Of a stretch of 64,000 bases of DNA, positions 28,606-37,629 are shown piece after piece. Origin of the DNA: Candidatus Hamiltonella defensa 5AT (Acyrthosiphon pisum) (lineage in GTDB: Bacteria > Pseudomonadota > Gammaproteobacteria > Enterobacterales > Enterobacteriaceae); assembly GCF_000021705.1 (NCBI RefSeq), contig NC_012751.1, positions 868,001 to 932,000 of the forward strand, written 5' to 3'. The notes under the pieces are model-generated. The model searched no databases and was not told the origin of the DNA. It was given only the letters and a program-made list of their open reading frames with translations. Position 1 is the first letter of the stretch; every line of letters starts with the position of its first letter. The position numbers and the translations under genes were made by a program.

Positions 28606-31221
28606 TTAATCCTCTAACGCTTTGAGAATTTTTTCATTCAGATCCTTCGATAAATTGTTCAAGGCCTTGAGTTTTTCCAGTACCTGTTTCATCCATTTTT
28701 GGCGAACTGAATCATAACGCTTAAAACGAATAAGGGGTTCTATCAAGCGTGCCGCAACTTGAGGGTTTTGAGTATTGAGCGTTGTCAAAATTTCAAGAAA
28801 AAGCGTGTAACCTGCGCCGTCTTTGGCATGGAATACAACAGGATTAGACGAAGCAAAAGCCCCTAATAAAGCGCGCACCCGGTTAGGATTCATCAAACTA
28901 AACGAAGGATGTGTTAATAACGCGCGGACTTTATCGACGACTTCCTTTTCAGGGCGAGTGGCTTGCAAGAAAAACCATTTATCCATGACCAGCGGATCTG
29001 AATGCCAACGGCTTTCAAAATCCGATAATAAAAAATCACGACAGGGTAATTGGGCTGCGACCGCCGCTGTTAAAGCCGCAAAGGTGTCCGTCATATTGCT
29101 GGATGTTTGATATTGGGTTTTCACCCGCTGATCGGCGATATCGGTTCGCCCAAACGCAAGATATTGCAGGCAGATATTTTTGAGAGCCCGCTTTGCGGTA
29201 TCGGTATGAGTGACACGATAAATGGGGGTTTGATGCTTTTGATATTGATCCCAAAGTGTCTCTGATAAAGACGCTGAAAAAAAGCGAAGCCATTTTTGGC
29301 GAACAAAATGAATGGCATCAGGATCAATGAAACAGGAAAGCTCAGCAATTTCATTTTCTGAAGGGATCGTCAATATTTCAGCGATTAATGCAGGAGAGAG
29401 ATTATCATTGAGTAAAACATGTCGAAACACTTCTATCAAATGCAATGGTAAAGTTAAAGGCTCGTTTTCATGAAATTCAGCGATATTTTTTTTGATATAA
29501 CTATTCAAAAGACGTTGACTCGCATCCCAACGAGAAAAATCATTACGAGCATTCTGCATTAAACATATCAGCTGTTGATCGGTATAAGGGTAATCGAGCT
29601 TGACTGGAGCTGAAAATTCACGCAACAGAGAAGGAACAGGCTCAGAAGACACAGAATCAAAAATAAAGGTCTGTTCTGCTTTTATCACATTCAGAACAGA
29701 GTCGATGGGCTGCCCCTGGTTTTGCAAAGGAATGACTTCACCTTTCTTTGTGTACAATTCAATATCAAGCGGAATATGCAGCGGATATTTTTTTTCTTGA
29801 TCGGCCGTGGGCGGCGTGATTTGAGAGACTTGCAAATGATATTGCTGTTTTTGAGCATCATAATGATCGCGAATGATCAATTCGGGTGTCCCTGATTGGC
29901 TGTACCAACGCCGAAATAAGGTCAGGTCTAACCCTGAGGCGTCTTCCATCGCTTGAACAAAATCATCACAGGTGACCGCGCAACCATCATGGCGGCTGAT
30001 GTAACGCTTCATGCCCGCCTGAAACACAGATTCACCCAACAAGGTGTGCAGCATGCGGATCACCTCTGCCCCTTTTTCATACACGGTTAAGGTGTAAAAA
30101 TTATTCATTTCCATGACTTTATCGGGGCGAATGGGATGCGCCATAGGGCTGGCATCTTCAGCAAATTGTGCCGAGCGCATCAGGCGCACATTTTCAATGC
30201 GGCGAACGGCTCTGCATCCTGAATCTGAGCTAAATTCCTGATCACGAAATACAGTGAGGCCTTCTTTAAGGCTAAGTTGAAACCAGTCTCGACAAGTCAC
30301 TCGATTGCCGGTCCAGTTATGAAAATATTCATGGGCTATTACGGCTTCAATATGAAGATAATCTTTATCGGTGGCGGTTTCTGTTTTGGCGAGCACATAT
30401 TTAGAATTAAAAACATTCAATCCCTTGTTTTCCATAGCACCCATATTAAAGAAATCGACGGCGACAATCATATAAATATCGAGATCGTATTCCAGACCAA
30501 AGCGGTTTTCATCCCATTTCATGGCTTTTTTGAGTGCACTCATCGCCCAGTCAGCGCGATCTAAATGCCCTTTGTCAACAAAGAGTGCTAATTCAACAGA
30601 GCGGCCTGATTGAGTGGTAAACTGATCTCTTAAAACATCAAAATCACCGGCCACCAGCGCAAATAGATAAGAGGGCTTTGGAAAGGGATCTGCCCATTCA
30701 ACCCAATGACGACCATCTTTGAGTTCTCCTTGCCTGATTTTATTTCCATTAGACAGCAAATAGGGGTAACGTTTTTTATCGGCCAGAATTCGCGTTGTAA
30801 AACGCGCTAATACATCGGGCCTATCTAAAAAGAAGGTAATATGTCGAAACCCTTTGGATTCACATTGCGTACATAAAGTCTGCCCGGAGAGGTATAATCC
30901 TTCTAAAGCCGTGTTTTTATCTGGATGAATTTCATTAACGATCGTCAGGCTAAAAGCCTTCGGTAATTGCTCAATGATGAGGTGATCGTCTTTTTGGGAA
31001 TAATGAGGCCAGATCTGGTCATTAACGCTCACGCTGATTAAAATGAGGTTTTCACCATTGAGGATTAAAGGCGTGTCTTCCGATGTTTGGCGCTGTATCT
31101 GGCTGGTGGCTGTCACCCTCGTTTTTTTTTCATTGAGATTAAAATCAAGGTGAATATCAGAAATAAGATGACTGGGAGGACGATAATCCTGTCGGTATTT
31201 TATTTGAGGCTGGTTTGTCAT
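28606..31221 (-). CDS. pepN: Aminopeptidase N
   Basis: 871 residues, against 870 in E. coli, a cytoplasmic M1 zinc aminopeptidase. It shows the substrate motif GAMENKGLN and the zinc site AHEYFHNW followed 18 residues later by the zinc ligand Glu in LKEGLTVFRD. The C-terminal helical domain specific to bacterial PepN is complete. It trims N-terminal residues from peptides downstream of ATP-dependent proteases. It appears intact and is divergent from asnS. Confidence 0.94.
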   Translation of the reverse strand: MTNQPQIKYRQDYRPPSHLISDIHLDFNLNEKKTRVTATSQIQRQTSEDTPLILNGENLILISVSVNDQIWPHYSQKDDHLIIEQLPKAFSLTIVNEIHPDKNTALEGLYLSGQTLCTQCESKGFRHITFFLDRPDVLARFTTRILADKKRYPYLLSNGNKIRQGELKDGRHWVEWADPFPKPSYLFALVAGDFDVLRDQFTTQSGRSVELALFVDKGHLDRADWAMSALKKAMKWDENRFGLEYDLDIYMIVAVDFFNMGAMENKGLNVFNSKYVLAKTETATDKDYLHIEAVIAHEYFHNWTGNRVTCRDWFQLSLKEGLTVFRDQEFSSDSGCRAVRRIENVRLMRSAQFAEDASPMAHPIRPDKVMEMNNFYTLTVYEKGAEVIRMLHTLLGESVFQAGMKRYISRHDGCAVTCDDFVQAMEDASGLDLTLFRRWYSQSGTPELIIRDHYDAQKQQYHLQVSQITPPTADQEKKYPLHIPLDIELYTKKGEVIPLQNQGQPIDSVLNVIKAEQTFIFDSVSSEPVPSLLREFSAPVKLDYPYTDQQLICLMQNARNDFSRWDASQRLLNSYIKKNIAEFHENEPLTLPLHLIEVFRHVLLNDNLSPALIAEILTIPSENEIAELSCFIDPDAIHFVRQKWLRFFSASLSETLWDQYQKHQTPIYRVTHTDTAKRALKNICLQYLAFGRTDIADQRVKTQYQTSSNMTDTFAALTAAVAAQLPCRDFLLSDFESRWHSDPLVMDKWFFLQATRPEKEVVDKVRALLTHPSFSLMNPNRVRALLGAFASSNPVVFHAKDGAGYTLFLEILTTLNTQNPQVAARLIEPLIRFKRYDSVRQKWMKQVLEKLKALNNLSKDLNEKILKALED

Positions 31222-31393
31222 AAAAACCCTTTTGTGAGATGAGGCCTGTTGTCAAACCTATGACCGGCTGTGATTCCTGCGTTGCCTTTTTTTATAACAG
31301 GTCTATTAATGAATATGATCAATTTTCACGCATGATAATAAAGAAACAAGGCTGTTTTGACTATCTTCCATACCCTAATATAAGAGAAATTTT

Positions 31394-32794
31394 ATGAAAA
31401 CAGTCCCCCTGGTGGATGTACTACAAGGACATATTGACCTTGGCCACACAATCATTGTGCGTGGTTGGGTACGCACACGCCGGGATTCTAAATCCGGGAT
31501 TTCCTTTGTTGCACTTTATGATGGCTCCTGTTTTGACACACTCCAGATCGTGATTGAGGATTCGCTCGAAAATTATCACGATGACATTCTGCATTTAACC
31601 ACCGGTTGCTCAATAGAAGTGAGCGGCACAGTGGTTGCTTCTCAAGGTAAGGGGCAAAAATTTGAAATCAGGGCAAACCACCTAAAGGTCATAGGTTGGG
31701 TGGAAGATCCCGAAACCTATCCTATGAGCCCTAAACGTCATAGCGTTGAATATTTACGCGAAGTGGCACATTTGCGCCCTCGTACGAATTTGATAGGGGC
31801 TGTCACACGAATACGTCATCATTTGGCGCAAGCCATTCATCGTTTTTTTCATGAAAAAGGCTATTTTTGGATCGCGACACCCATCATCACTACCTCAGAC
31901 ACAGAAGGAGCGGGTGAAATGTTTCGGGTGTCTACCTTAGATTTGGCCAATATCTCAAAAACGGCGGATCAGAAAATAGATTTTAGTGAAGATTTTTTTG
32001 GTAAAGAGGCTTTTTTAACCGTCTCAGGTCAGCTCAATGCAGAAACCTATGCCTGTGCTTTATCAAAGGTATACACCTTCGGCCCGACTTTCCGGGCAGA
32101 AAATTCTCATACCAGCCGTCATTTAGCCGAATTCTGGATGGTAGAACCTGAAGTCGCGTTTGCAACCTTGGAGGATGTCGCGCTTTTGGCGGAAGAAATG
32201 CTGAAATATGTTTTTTCGGCCATTTTGAAAGAAAGAGAAGATGATCTGGATTTTTTTACAGAGCGTGTGGATAAAAAAGCCAAAAAACGTTTAGAAGAGT
32301 TTATTTCTTCAGATTTCGCTCGTATTGATTATACCGAAGCGATAGAGATTTTGCGGCACTGTAACCATTCTTTTGTGCATCCCGTGTCTTGGGGCATTGA
32401 TCTCTCTTCTGAACATGAACGTTATCTGGCAGAGACACATTTTAAAGCGCCGGTGATCGTCAAAAATTATCCCAAGGACATTAAAGCGTTTTATATGCGT
32501 CTGAATGAAGATGGAAAAACCGTAGCCGCCATGGATGTGCTGGCGCCCGGAATAGGTGAAATCATAGGGGGCTCACAGCGTGAAGAACGCCTTGATAACC
32601 TGGATCAACGTTTAACAGAAATGGGGCTTAATAGAGAAGATTATGCTTGGTATCGTGATTTGCGCCGATATGGAAGCGTGCCCCATGCCGGTTTTGGCTT
32701 AGGTTTTGAACGTTTGGTCGCCTACGTCACCGGTGTAGAAAATGTTCGTGAAGCGATTGCTTTCCCTCGCACGCCTAAAAATGCGTCTTTCTGA
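31394..32794 (+). CDS. asnS: Asparagine-tRNA ligase
   Basis: 466 residues, exactly the E. coli length, a class IIb synthetase. The N-terminal OB fold includes VRGWVRTRRDSKSGISF. The catalytic core has EYLREVAHLRPRTNLIGAV, TSDTEGAGEMF, YTFGPTFRAENSHTSRHLAE (motif 2) and GFGLGFERLVAYVTG (motif 3), ending AFPRTPKNASF. It charges tRNA-Asn directly. The stop codon is followed within about 20 bp by phage tail-fibre-assembly remains, so prophage sequence begins immediately after asnS. Confidence 0.95.
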   Translation: MKTVPLVDVLQGHIDLGHTIIVRGWVRTRRDSKSGISFVALYDGSCFDTLQIVIEDSLENYHDDILHLTTGCSIEVSGTVVASQGKGQKFEIRANHLKVIGWVEDPETYPMSPKRHSVEYLREVAHLRPRTNLIGAVTRIRHHLAQAIHRFFHEKGYFWIATPIITTSDTEGAGEMFRVSTLDLANISKTADQKIDFSEDFFGKEAFLTVSGQLNAETYACALSKVYTFGPTFRAENSHTSRHLAEFWMVEPEVAFATLEDVALLAEEMLKYVFSAILKEREDDLDFFTERVDKKAKKRLEEFISSDFARIDYTEAIEILRHCNHSFVHPVSWGIDLSSEHERYLAETHFKAPVIVKNYPKDIKAFYMRLNEDGKTVAAMDVLAPGIGEIIGGSQREERLDNLDQRLTEMGLNREDYAWYRDLRRYGSVPHAGFGLGFERLVAYVTGVENVREAIAFPRTPKNASF

Positions 32795-32811
32795 TTTTTT
32801 CAAAATAAAGT

Positions 32812-32950
32812 GCTTCGATAAAATTTTGAATGAGCAGGGCGATGGCTACTGGTATGACCTTCAAAAAACCAAAGCCTATCGCGTCGCCCTCCATCGCGCA
32901 CCTCAAAGCGGGGTAAATAGATTGCCCTCAAGTGCCGAAGGGGTAGTATC
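32812..32950 (+). pseudogene. Tail-fibre-assembly (tfa) gene remnant
   Basis: The frame from 32812 reads NEQGDGYWYDLQKTKAYRV and continues ALHRAP. Its first part matches residues 36-50 of the intact Tfa-like protein at 47111 (ENGDDWYDLQKT), then jumps directly to KAYRVALHR near that protein's C-terminus. About 100 internal codons have been deleted and the tail is frameshifted. Downstream sequence to 33020 also resembles the stretch after the intact gene (a shared GTATTTTTATTTGTTTGGCC-like stretch). It forms the left part of a duplicated phage segment. Confidence 0.65.
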
Positions 32951-33020
32951 AAGGGTATTTTTATTTGTTTGGCCCGAAAACGCGCTTATTTACCGATTTC
33001 GTGAAATAACCGCTAAATTA

Positions 33021-33266
33021 TCACTTTTTGGGGGTTAATAATGCTTCCCCAGCAGCAAAACAGCGGTTGAAAAGTTCGTCCATTTTTCTTTTATCTTCAG
33101 GTGTCATGGGTGGAATTTTTGTGGGGTCTGTTTTGGTGTCTGTGACACAATTGGTCACTTTGTTTATTTGAGTGGCGATGCCGACAGGTCTCCCTTTTGA
33201 GTCATTGTAAACTTTATCGTCTTTTTTAAGTAAGGGCTGATTTGAAGTAGATGGATTAAGATGCAT
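33021..33266 (-). CDS. 81-residue phage-borne protein, copy A
   Basis: 81 residues starting MHLNPSTSNQPLLKKDDK, with CVTDTKTDPTKIPPMTPEDK and MDELFNRCFAAGEALL. About three quarters of positions are identical to the protein at 47716-47961. Each copy is convergent with a Tfa gene or remnant, and both share about 160 bp of upstream DNA, so the cassette was duplicated. It is hydrophilic, with no membrane segment and two conserved cysteines. I know no family. Conservation of the frame while the neighbouring tfa decayed suggests selection. A secreted effector or phage moron is possible. Confidence 0.65.
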   Translation of the reverse strand: MHLNPSTSNQPLLKKDDKVYNDSKGRPVGIATQINKVTNCVTDTKTDPTKIPPMTPEDKRKMDELFNRCFAAGEALLTPKK

Positions 33267-33425
33267 ATAAAAACGCCTGAAATTTAGAAAGACCTCATAC
33301 TGAGGTACTTTAAATAACTAAATGATTTTTTTATTATTAGTCGCATACGTAATAAATATCAAATGATTTTTTCATTAATCCCCCTTCATTTGATGAGTCA
33401 AATAACTTTGTTAACAGTGCCATGG
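33267..33425. repeat. Duplicated segment, upstream of 81-residue gene (copy A)
   Basis: This stretch closely matches 47962-48125, including GAAATTTAGAAAGACCT, TTTAAATAACT and ATAAATATCAAATGATTTTT. It is the promoter side of the 81-residue gene and extends the duplicated cassette. From 33426 to 33744 I see no gene. Confidence 0.6.
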
Positions 33426-33744
33426 TTTGGCTAACTTACCTTTTTTTGTAAATAAATGGACCCAACTCCTAAGTGCACTTTATATATGCTTTTTTATTTA
33501 TTACTTTCTTTTTAACCTAAATTAAATATCTATATGAATAACAAATTAGAGAAACCGGGTCTAAGTTTAACGATCAAAATGGGCGGGAATGATTGGCTTT
33601 TTAGTGGTGTCTATCGGCCTGATGTTAAAATATCTTCGTTAAATCTTTAGCCATCACTTTTCGTCCGAAACAACCACACCTTGTAGAGCAGTCGATTATC
33701 TAAGCTGTCCTGGGGTGTGGAATAAAGTCAATTCATTTTATCAC

Positions 33745-33985
33745 GGTTTATCGTCTCAAAAGAGAGCCCAACAAGCACGAATGCACACCTTGCTCAAACA
33801 GGCTCACATTAACGCCCCGTTTTGAACATGCCTGTTTTGAATCAGCCGGCGAATGCACAGGCCAGACAGTGCCTGCACGTCTGTCAAACCTATGCAGAGA
33901 CAGAGCACTGGCCCGCACGTTTCGCTCAAGGGGGCGGATGGGTCCTGTGTGGTCGCCTGGCACGCGGAAAAATCATCTGGCCCTC
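33745..33985 (+). pseudogene. Phage DnaC-like helicase loader remnant
   Basis: Three successive frames give pieces collinear with E. coli DnaC: LSSQKRAQQARMHTLLKQA, then RFEHACFESAGECTGQTV (DnaC NCSFENYRVECEGQ), then CLHVCQTYAETEHWPARFA (DnaC ALSKARQYVEEF), then GTRKNHLALKYG, which is the Walker A region GTGKNHLA with Gly changed to Arg. At least two frameshifts are needed and the ATPase core downstream is missing. DnaC loads the replicative helicase in lambdoid phages. Residual open frame to about 34125 is not recognisable. It is the replication relic of the prophage whose rusA and Q genes follow. Confidence 0.6.
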
Positions 33986-34150
33986 AAATATGGTTTGTAC
34001 AGAAGGCAGGTCTTGAATATTATCGGACATGCTCAAGGTCATTTGTTTTGAGACTTGGAGTGAGAATCTTATTCAAAAAAACCATCTATCGCATGACGGG
34101 TAATAAGAAACTCATGATGATTTAATTTATGGTGAGCAGATAACCATTCA

Positions 34151-35455
34151 TCACATACTGCTATTGACCCAAAAATTTCTACAAACTCCTTTCAGCATAG
34201 AACCCTTAAATAATAACATGTCCGACAAATATGGAGGATTTGATGATTTTTGGGCATACTCATAAGGATCTCTTAAGATACTTGCAATATTTGAATGAAA
34301 TTTTGGTTTTACATGCGCCTGAATCCAATTACGGAAGTAAGATTGATTGTCATTATTCATTACTCCATGAAATTCGCGATTCTTCTTTACACCTACATTA
34401 CGACCATAAAATGCTCTTTTAAGGTCATCTTTTTTTGAGGTGGCTATTATCATCGCTAAAAGAAAAGCGTACTCATCAGATACTTTGAAGTAAGATTTTT
34501 TTTCTGCATCTGTCTTAGGCCCAAGAGAAAAAGAGCCGGAACCATCACCAAAAAAATCGGGAATTAAAACCCGTAATAATTTTGTTGTGGTATAATAAAG
34601 GGTTATATTAAATTTAGTGATATTTGGTTTTTTTGGATCTATTCTTACCCTATTATCTACATCAATAAAATTAACATTTTTCCCGTCGTAAGTTAGATTG
34701 GCAAGCTTTATGTCAATTAGGTAGGTGTTTCTTTTGTGTAATGTCTGTAAATCTTTTACGGCATTTTCAAAATGAGCAGGATTAATAGAACTTATATTTT
34801 GGAGGTAATCACTAAGACTATCACCTCCAAAACGAGCAATCATTGTGTCAGAATCAACCGCTATACCAAGTATTACAGTTGACGTACCCTCTAAATCATC
34901 GTTGTTATTAATTTCTTTTCTAAATGAATCACCTTTAACTATTTTAAGTCTAACAAATTTTTTATCTATTCTATCAATAGATTTAAAACCGCCTTCCATA
35001 GGTGAGTCTGGCCCTTTAGTTGGAGAGTACATCACACGTAATATCTTTTTTTGATTTTGACCATCTTTCTTTATCTGAAAATGATAGGTTCTACCTATGT
35101 GTTCTGGTTTTGTACCGTCATAAGGTTGACTACTTACAATTCCGTAATCATTTGGTGGGGCTTCTTTTACTCTTTTTACATGTGCTCTATAGTATTGTTG
35201 AATTTTACGTGCAGAAATCTTTTGTAGTATTTTCTCAAGCTTTTCGGCCCTGTCATTTTCGTCAATTTTCGCTTGCCCTTGAGGGTTTTTAGGGGTTTTA
35301 GAAAAACAACAACGAAATAAATCTACGAAACGGGTGCAAATATCATTAGATACCTTTCGTAAAGCCTTTAAGAACCGACTGAGTTTATTAGGTTTTGATG
35401 TTGGTGTGTGATGATGAATCGCTGGACTATTTGTAGTATTAACTGTTTTTTGCAT
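34151..35455 (-). CDS. Kinase-fold effector candidate with IQ motif
   Basis: 434 residues, hydrophilic, no signal peptide. Residues 83-96 (ARKIQQYYRAHVKR) fit an IQ calmodulin-binding motif. A eukaryotic-like kinase core is suggested by FVRLKIVK (possible VAIK-type lysine), TMIARFGGDSLSDYL (hinge-like, 204-218), a catalytic loop LIDIKLAN (D248, K250, N253, giving DxKxxN) and a metal-binding IDVDN (264-268) in place of DFG. The residue before D248 is Ile, so it is a non-RD type. Known type III kinases (OspG/NleH, SteC) have comparable cores. Glycine-loop identity is unclear, so it might be inactive. Low G+C and position inside a prophage suggest cargo. Confidence 0.55.
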   Translation of the reverse strand: MQKTVNTTNSPAIHHHTPTSKPNKLSRFLKALRKVSNDICTRFVDLFRCCFSKTPKNPQGQAKIDENDRAEKLEKILQKISARKIQQYYRAHVKRVKEAPPNDYGIVSSQPYDGTKPEHIGRTYHFQIKKDGQNQKKILRVMYSPTKGPDSPMEGGFKSIDRIDKKFVRLKIVKGDSFRKEINNNDDLEGTSTVILGIAVDSDTMIARFGGDSLSDYLQNISSINPAHFENAVKDLQTLHKRNTYLIDIKLANLTYDGKNVNFIDVDNRVRIDPKKPNITKFNITLYYTTTKLLRVLIPDFFGDGSGSFSLGPKTDAEKKSYFKVSDEYAFLLAMIIATSKKDDLKRAFYGRNVGVKKNREFHGVMNNDNQSYFRNWIQAHVKPKFHSNIASILRDPYEYAQKSSNPPYLSDMLLFKGSMLKGVCRNFWVNSSM

Positions 35456-35749
35456 GATTTTTTCTACTATTGATTCAATGAATGATGAAGAAAATATAAA
35501 TTTTCTGAATATTATTCATTATTATCAAAACGAGCTTTAAAGAACCGCTCATTGTTTATAACCACTTTCCTTGACTTCCCCTTAAAGTGCACTTTTGCAC
35601 CTGAACAAAGGCTATTCGGTGAGTCATCCTAGGGATTTTCGTCTCTAGGGGACACCTTTGTATTCTTCCATGTCGCAGACCACAAAAACATCCAGCAATC
35701 ACCTCACACTTGCGTGTTTACAATACTCAGGTTTCCCTCGAGGGGCAGC

Positions 35750-35959
35750 ATGAGCGCGGATTTTAAAACCCCCTTCCGTTATACGGGCATCAGTCAGGAG
35801 GAAGCCGATTTTTTAACGCATCACTATCAGCAGAGAGGGTATCGAATGAAAAAATATCTGAACGAGGATATGACCCTGTGGGATGTGGTGGTGTCTCTGC
35901 CAGAACGTCGTTTTCATCGGAAGACACCGGCCTCGATGCTCAATCCCCTGTGGCGGTGA
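35750..35959 (+). CDS. Small phage protein upstream of rusA
   Basis: 69 residues from the ATG at 35750, preceded by GAGGGG. A GTG start 36 bases earlier is possible. The sequence SADFKTPFRYTGISQEEADF is followed by a basic, Trp-containing C-terminal half. It ends 2 bases before the rusA start, so it is part of the lambdoid nin-like operon (small ORFs, rusA, Q). I recognise no function. Confidence 0.5.
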   Translation: MSADFKTPFRYTGISQEEADFLTHHYQQRGYRMKKYLNEDMTLWDVVVSLPERRFHRKTPASMLNPLWR

Positions 35960-35961
35960 GC

Positions 35962-36339
35962 ATGAGAATTGAACTGCCTTTTCCGCCCAGTGTGAATCAC
36001 TACTGGGTCCGCACAGCTCGTCGTGTTTACTTAAGCGAGGCGGCGAAACGGTTTCAGCGATTGACGGCCATCGAAGTCGCCAAATCGTCCATGAAACAGG
36101 GTCATCGTTCATTCCCTGGCGACGTTTCCGTAGCGCTCACACATCTGCCGGACAAACGGGTGAGAGACGTGGATAATTATCCCAAGGGGGTGTTGGATGC
36201 GTTGACCAAGGCAGGGATTTGGTCCGATGACGCCTAGGTCAGAGTGATGACGGTGAAGAAAAAGGACCCTCACAGCGATATCAAAGGCGGAAAATGTGTG
36301 GTGGTGATTGAGCAGTACATCGAGGAGGCAGCGGTATGA
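35962..36339 (+). pseudogene. rusA: rusA Holliday-junction resolvase with amber stop
   Basis: The gene starts MRIELPFPPSVNHYWVRTA and keeps the RusA catalytic aspartates in DKRVRDVDN and WSDDA. At 36235-36237 a TAG falls where E. coli RusA has Gln (DDAQV). Beyond it the same frame continues VRVMTVKKKDPH and later CVVVIEQYIEE to a TGA at 36337-36339 that overlaps the next gene (ATGA). The amber removes about 34 of 125 residues, part of the fold. RusA resolves recombination junctions in lambdoid phages. It may be a true pseudogene or depend on suppression. Confidence 0.75.
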
Positions 36340-36731
36340 AAGAGATTCGATATCGATTAACCGCTTGGGGCCATTGGGCAGGAACCCGTGTGGGGACGGA
36401 ATATCCCGTGTCATCCTGGCCTGTACCGATCGCCAGTAGTGATATCCGGCCGATGCTGCCCGATAACGAAGCCCAGATTGTGGACCGGGCGGTCGCGAGG
36501 CTCAAACATTTTGATTCGCTGGGTTACGATATTATCGTGGCCTGTTATCGAGGCAAGGTGTCTTGTCGGGCGATAGGGCGCGCCCTCAAACGAGACCATA
36601 AATCTATCTCAGGGTATTTAACCCGTTCAGAAGCCTATATCGCAGGTCAAGTCGATGCCCTCTTAAATGTTAAAGCAAAATTCACGCAAATTGAGACAAT
36701 CCCCATATTGAAGTTAAAAAATGTATTTTAA
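36336..36731 (+). CDS. Phage antitermination protein Q (DLP12 QuuD type)
   Basis: 131 residues beginning MKEIRYRLTAWGHWAG, collinear with the Q protein of lambdoid phages 82/21 and DLP12. It has an aromatic N-terminus, then DNEAQIVDRAVARLKHFD, a short helix-turn-helix-like region (VSCRAIGRALKRDHKSISGY), and EAYIAGQVDALL. It immediately follows rusA, the usual place of Q. Q binds DNA at the late promoter and lets polymerase read through the downstream terminator into lysis and structural genes. The promoter/terminator pair at 37141-37230 fits its target. It appears intact. Confidence 0.72.
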   Translation: MKEIRYRLTAWGHWAGTRVGTEYPVSSWPVPIASSDIRPMLPDNEAQIVDRAVARLKHFDSLGYDIIVACYRGKVSCRAIGRALKRDHKSISGYLTRSEAYIAGQVDALLNVKAKFTQIETIPILKLKNVF

Positions 36732-36837
36732 TCCTCATTAATCGTTTTTAATTTTTTGAAATGTAGATTAAAATCGAGCGGAATCTGTTGATTCATCAAA
36801 TTTTTTAGATTTTTTAACAAAATAAGGACAATAAACC

Positions 36838-37083
36838 ATGCTAAATATCAACGTGCAAAAATTGGAAAAACCGAAGTACGAATGTTTGATAATGGATGCA
36901 GAGGAGGCGAAAAAAAATGGTCTGGATTTTTTCAATTTATCGGCCAATGAAGGGAATGACTATTTACTATTAAAAGAAGGTATTTCTGGTTTTTCTGGTG
37001 TGGATATATGCTCTATTCCTACAAATACTTCTTCATATTTTGCGTATAGCATAATTAACCCCCTCACCTTTGTTAGCGCATAA
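36838..37083 (+). CDS. Unrecognised 81-residue protein between Q and the late promoter
   Basis: 81 residues, MLNINVQKLEKPKYECLIMD onwards, with a good AGGA ribosome-binding sequence about 10 bases upstream. Acidic N-terminal half, Ser/Thr-rich C-terminal end. It sits between the Q-like gene and the late promoter, a frequent site for moron genes. I recognise no family. It lacks a membrane segment. Confidence 0.5.
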   Translation: MLNINVQKLEKPKYECLIMDAEEAKKNGLDFFNLSANEGNDYLLLKEGISGFSGVDICSIPTNTSSYFAYSIINPLTFVSA

Positions 37084-37140
37084 AGAAATAAATCAGGTGA
37101 GAAGTGGGGAATGCCATTCAAAAAAAGCCACAAAAAGTAC

Positions 37141-37169
37141 TTGACTGTGTCCCCGTGACCCCACATAAT
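37141..37169 (+). promoter_or_regulatory. pR'-like late promoter
   Basis: TTGACT (37141-37146), 17 bases, then CATAAT (37164-37169) is a strong sigma-70 arrangement. The spacer contains a repeated C-rich motif (GTCCCC, GACCCC), which could be a Q-binding element. Transcription from here would start near 37176 and meet a terminator within about 55 nt, as with lambda pR' and its tR'. Confidence 0.7.
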
Positions 37170-37205
37170 CGCCCCATACTACAGTAGTTACAAACAAAAC
37201 ACAGA

Positions 37206-37230
37206 GCCTCCACTTCGGTGGAGGCTTTTT
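37206..37230 (+). terminator. tR'-like rho-independent terminator
   Basis: GCCTCCAC (37206-37213), loop TTCG, GTGGAGGC (37218-37225) and TTTTT form a textbook 8-bp GC-rich stem with a UUCG tetraloop. It lies between the late promoter and the holin gene, so the lysis genes can only be expressed by read-through, presumably with the Q-like protein. Confidence 0.88.
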
Positions 37231-37287
37231 GTTGTCTCAAATATGCCTCAAAAAAAGGGTCGTCCTATTTCATGATGTTCTCCCCCT

Positions 37288-37626
37288 ATGACCATGCCTG
37301 AGAAAGAGCCTGGATTCTGGGTTGCGTTGCTGGCCTGGATTCGGGGTCATCAAGCCGACTTTGGCTACGCCAGCCTCGCCGCCCTGTTTTCGTTGTGGCG
37401 CAATGCGTGGGGAAAACATGCCTGGAGCCGGCGATTACTCGATGCGTTGTCCTGCAGTACGCTGGCGTTTTTTAGTCAACCCCTCCTGATGATGGTCGAA
37501 GGCCTGTTTCACGGCACCCTGCCGGCCTCCGCCCCGCAGGTGCTGGCCATTTATATCGGCTATGTGGGCACAGACTACATCCGCGCGCGCATCCAATCAT
37601 TCACTCAGCGCAAGAATGGAGAGTAA
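37288..37626 (+). CDS. Lambda-type phage holin
   Basis: 112 residues, MTMPEKEPGFWVALLAWIRG then three hydrophobic segments (about 23-40, 50-72, 84-100) and a short charged tail. The MPEK.P.FW start and three-helix layout match the phage lambda-family holins. It oligomerises in the inner membrane to release endolysin. It is the first gene after the late terminator and ends 3 bases before the endolysin start. It appears intact. Confidence 0.8.
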   Translation: MTMPEKEPGFWVALLAWIRGHQADFGYASLAALFSLWRNAWGKHAWSRRLLDALSCSTLAFFSQPLLMMVEGLFHGTLPASAPQVLAIYIGYVGTDYIRARIQSFTQRKNGE

Positions 37627-37629
37627 CCC

